A stretch of 64,000 nt of DNA from Salvia splendens (Eukaryota; Streptophyta; Magnoliopsida; Lamiales; Lamiaceae). Below are positions 63,205-64,000 of the stretch, piece after piece. Below the pieces are notes generated by a model. That model was given only the letters and a program-made list of their open reading frames with translations, did not search any database and was not told the origin of the DNA. Location of the stretch: NCBI RefSeq assembly GCF_004379255.2, contig NC_056034.1, positions 436,501 through 500,500 on the forward strand, in the 5' to 3' direction. The stretch's first letter is position 1. Each line of letters opens with the position of its first letter. A program made the translations under genes and the position numbers.

Positions 63205-64000
63205 ATGTTCCACACCCAAGGAGCTCTGAAACACACTTGCAATCTTCTCGCGGTCTTGTGTTCGGAACCAGCAGAGAGCAAGCGGAATCAAGATGTTTCG
63301 GAGGAGAAGAGGAGGTTCCCCTTCCCTGAAATTGCATCTTCAGGACGTTTAGAGGTGCATAAATGATGCTTATTAGCTCGTCTAAGTCGAACCTGATGTT
63401 GTTTGCTGCAGTTTTTACATCGTTTATGTTGGCATTGTTAGGTCCAAACGCTGAAGAACCCGACACCAGATGAGTTCCGCAAATCTCTTGATTCGTTGCA
63501 GCCGAATCTTGTTTACTTGCAAGGGAAACAGTTGGAAAATAAGGAAGTCGGGTCATTCTCTTTGGGAGGGGTGGAGCTGTCCTCTCCTGAGGCTGTTTCC
63601 GGACTTTTTAGCTCCACAATTCCAACTACTGTATGTTTTTTTGCTTTCTCCACCAAGTTGTCGTTATATTTGCTATTAGCTTTTGGATTGGTTCTTCGTT
63701 GCCACTACGTAGAAGTTTGTTTTTTTCTTTAATATACGAACAAGGCTGCAAACAACGAGTAGTTTAGTTTATATAAAGATGAAGAGGAACATGCATTGAA
63801 TTCGATGTCAACTTTAGAAAAGAGTGTCACTGGTTGATTGTCAGTTTCTCCTTAGTAACACGAGCATTAGTAGGGAAAATAACTTTGAAATATCTTGGCT
63901 TAATGTTTTTACTTTCATATCCCTAATGCTCATATTAAGTCTGATTGGAAGTAAACGCTTTTTCGAAGGTTTATTTGGAGGTTCCAGATGGTGAAATGTT
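63205..64000 (+). CDS. Uncharacterised conserved plant protein (5-prime part)
   Basis: Three exons are visible before the window ends: 63205-63354, 63442-63630 and 63969 onward, joined in frame at GT-AG sites. The start MFHTQGALKHTCNLLAVLCS is the first ATG in that frame. The following ~100 residues read SEEKRRFPFPEIASSGRLE, VQTLKNPTPDEFRKSLDSLQ, PNLVYLQGKQLENKEVGSFS, LGGVELSSPEAVSGLFSSTI, then PTTVYLEVPDGEM. The style is of a soluble protein with conserved PNxxYLQG and LGG-V-L-S-PE motifs. I believe related plant proteins exist but cannot name the family or function. The shorter frame starting ATG at 63293 meets a stop and is not used. Confidence 0.7.

Noticed and set aside
63293..63352. ATG at 63293 as start of the last gene
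   Set aside because: This frame meets TAG after 19 codons. The frame beginning at 63205 splices in phase to the conserved exon 2.

Overview
This window is nuclear DNA from a flowering plant. The genes are split by GT-AG introns, intergenic DNA is AT-rich, there are many small MITE-type transposons and one LTR retrotransposon, and every recognisable protein is plant-like. A degenerate UGT94-type glycosyltransferase fits an asterid, perhaps Lamiales, but the species is inferred and not shown. Exon joins below were made by eye: splice sites and reading frames close exactly, with no transcript evidence.

Left third (1-16 kb) is repeat-rich and carries only broken genes. It holds a Stowaway MITE, a second MITE, a 2 kb element whose core is a near-perfect 1.25 kb palindrome (1805-3054), a UGT pseudogene (4536-5815, minus), a decayed DC1-domain gene (about 8.4-9.6 kb), and remnants of an RBR-type E3 ubiquitin ligase (11.0-12.5 kb, minus) whose middle is gone and replaced by two adjoining Tourist-like MITEs. 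The upstream region of the UGT pseudogene recurs at bases 1-520, so a second UGT copy probably lies just outside the left edge.

Middle (16-35 kb) holds two tandem type-I pectin methylesterases (16582-22299 and 23868-26325, plus), a 15-exon alanine aminotransferase with a probable organelle-targeting leader (26917-31047, plus), and, convergent with it, the 20S proteasome subunit alpha type-5 gene (31727-34368, minus).

From 35730 to 42800 lies a very young, complete-ended LTR retrotransposon. Its 1285-bp LTRs differ at one base by eye, with a TGAGG target-site duplication, an Asp-tRNA-type primer-binding site and one gag-protease ORF but no reverse transcriptase, RNase H or integrase. It is a non-autonomous, TR-GAG-like, probably Athila-related element. 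Upstream of the LTR TATA box sit six copies of a 14-bp GC-rich inverted-repeat motif, the most unusual regulatory-looking structure in the window.

Right part (43-64 kb) contains a small plastid-targeted-looking protein gene (43855-44550, plus), the PI3P 5-kinase FAB1/PIKfyve gene (45113-51881, minus), the eIF2B alpha-subunit gene (54725-56911, plus), an FLZ zinc-finger gene that has lost half its zinc ligands (59038-59494, plus), a 1.5-kb Pack-MULE-like element with a perfect 9-bp target duplication (59701-61205), and the first exons of an uncharacterised conserved plant gene running off the right edge (63205 onward).

The intact genes are housekeeping or cell-wall functions with no evident pathway link. 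The novelty lies in the mobile and decaying DNA between them.
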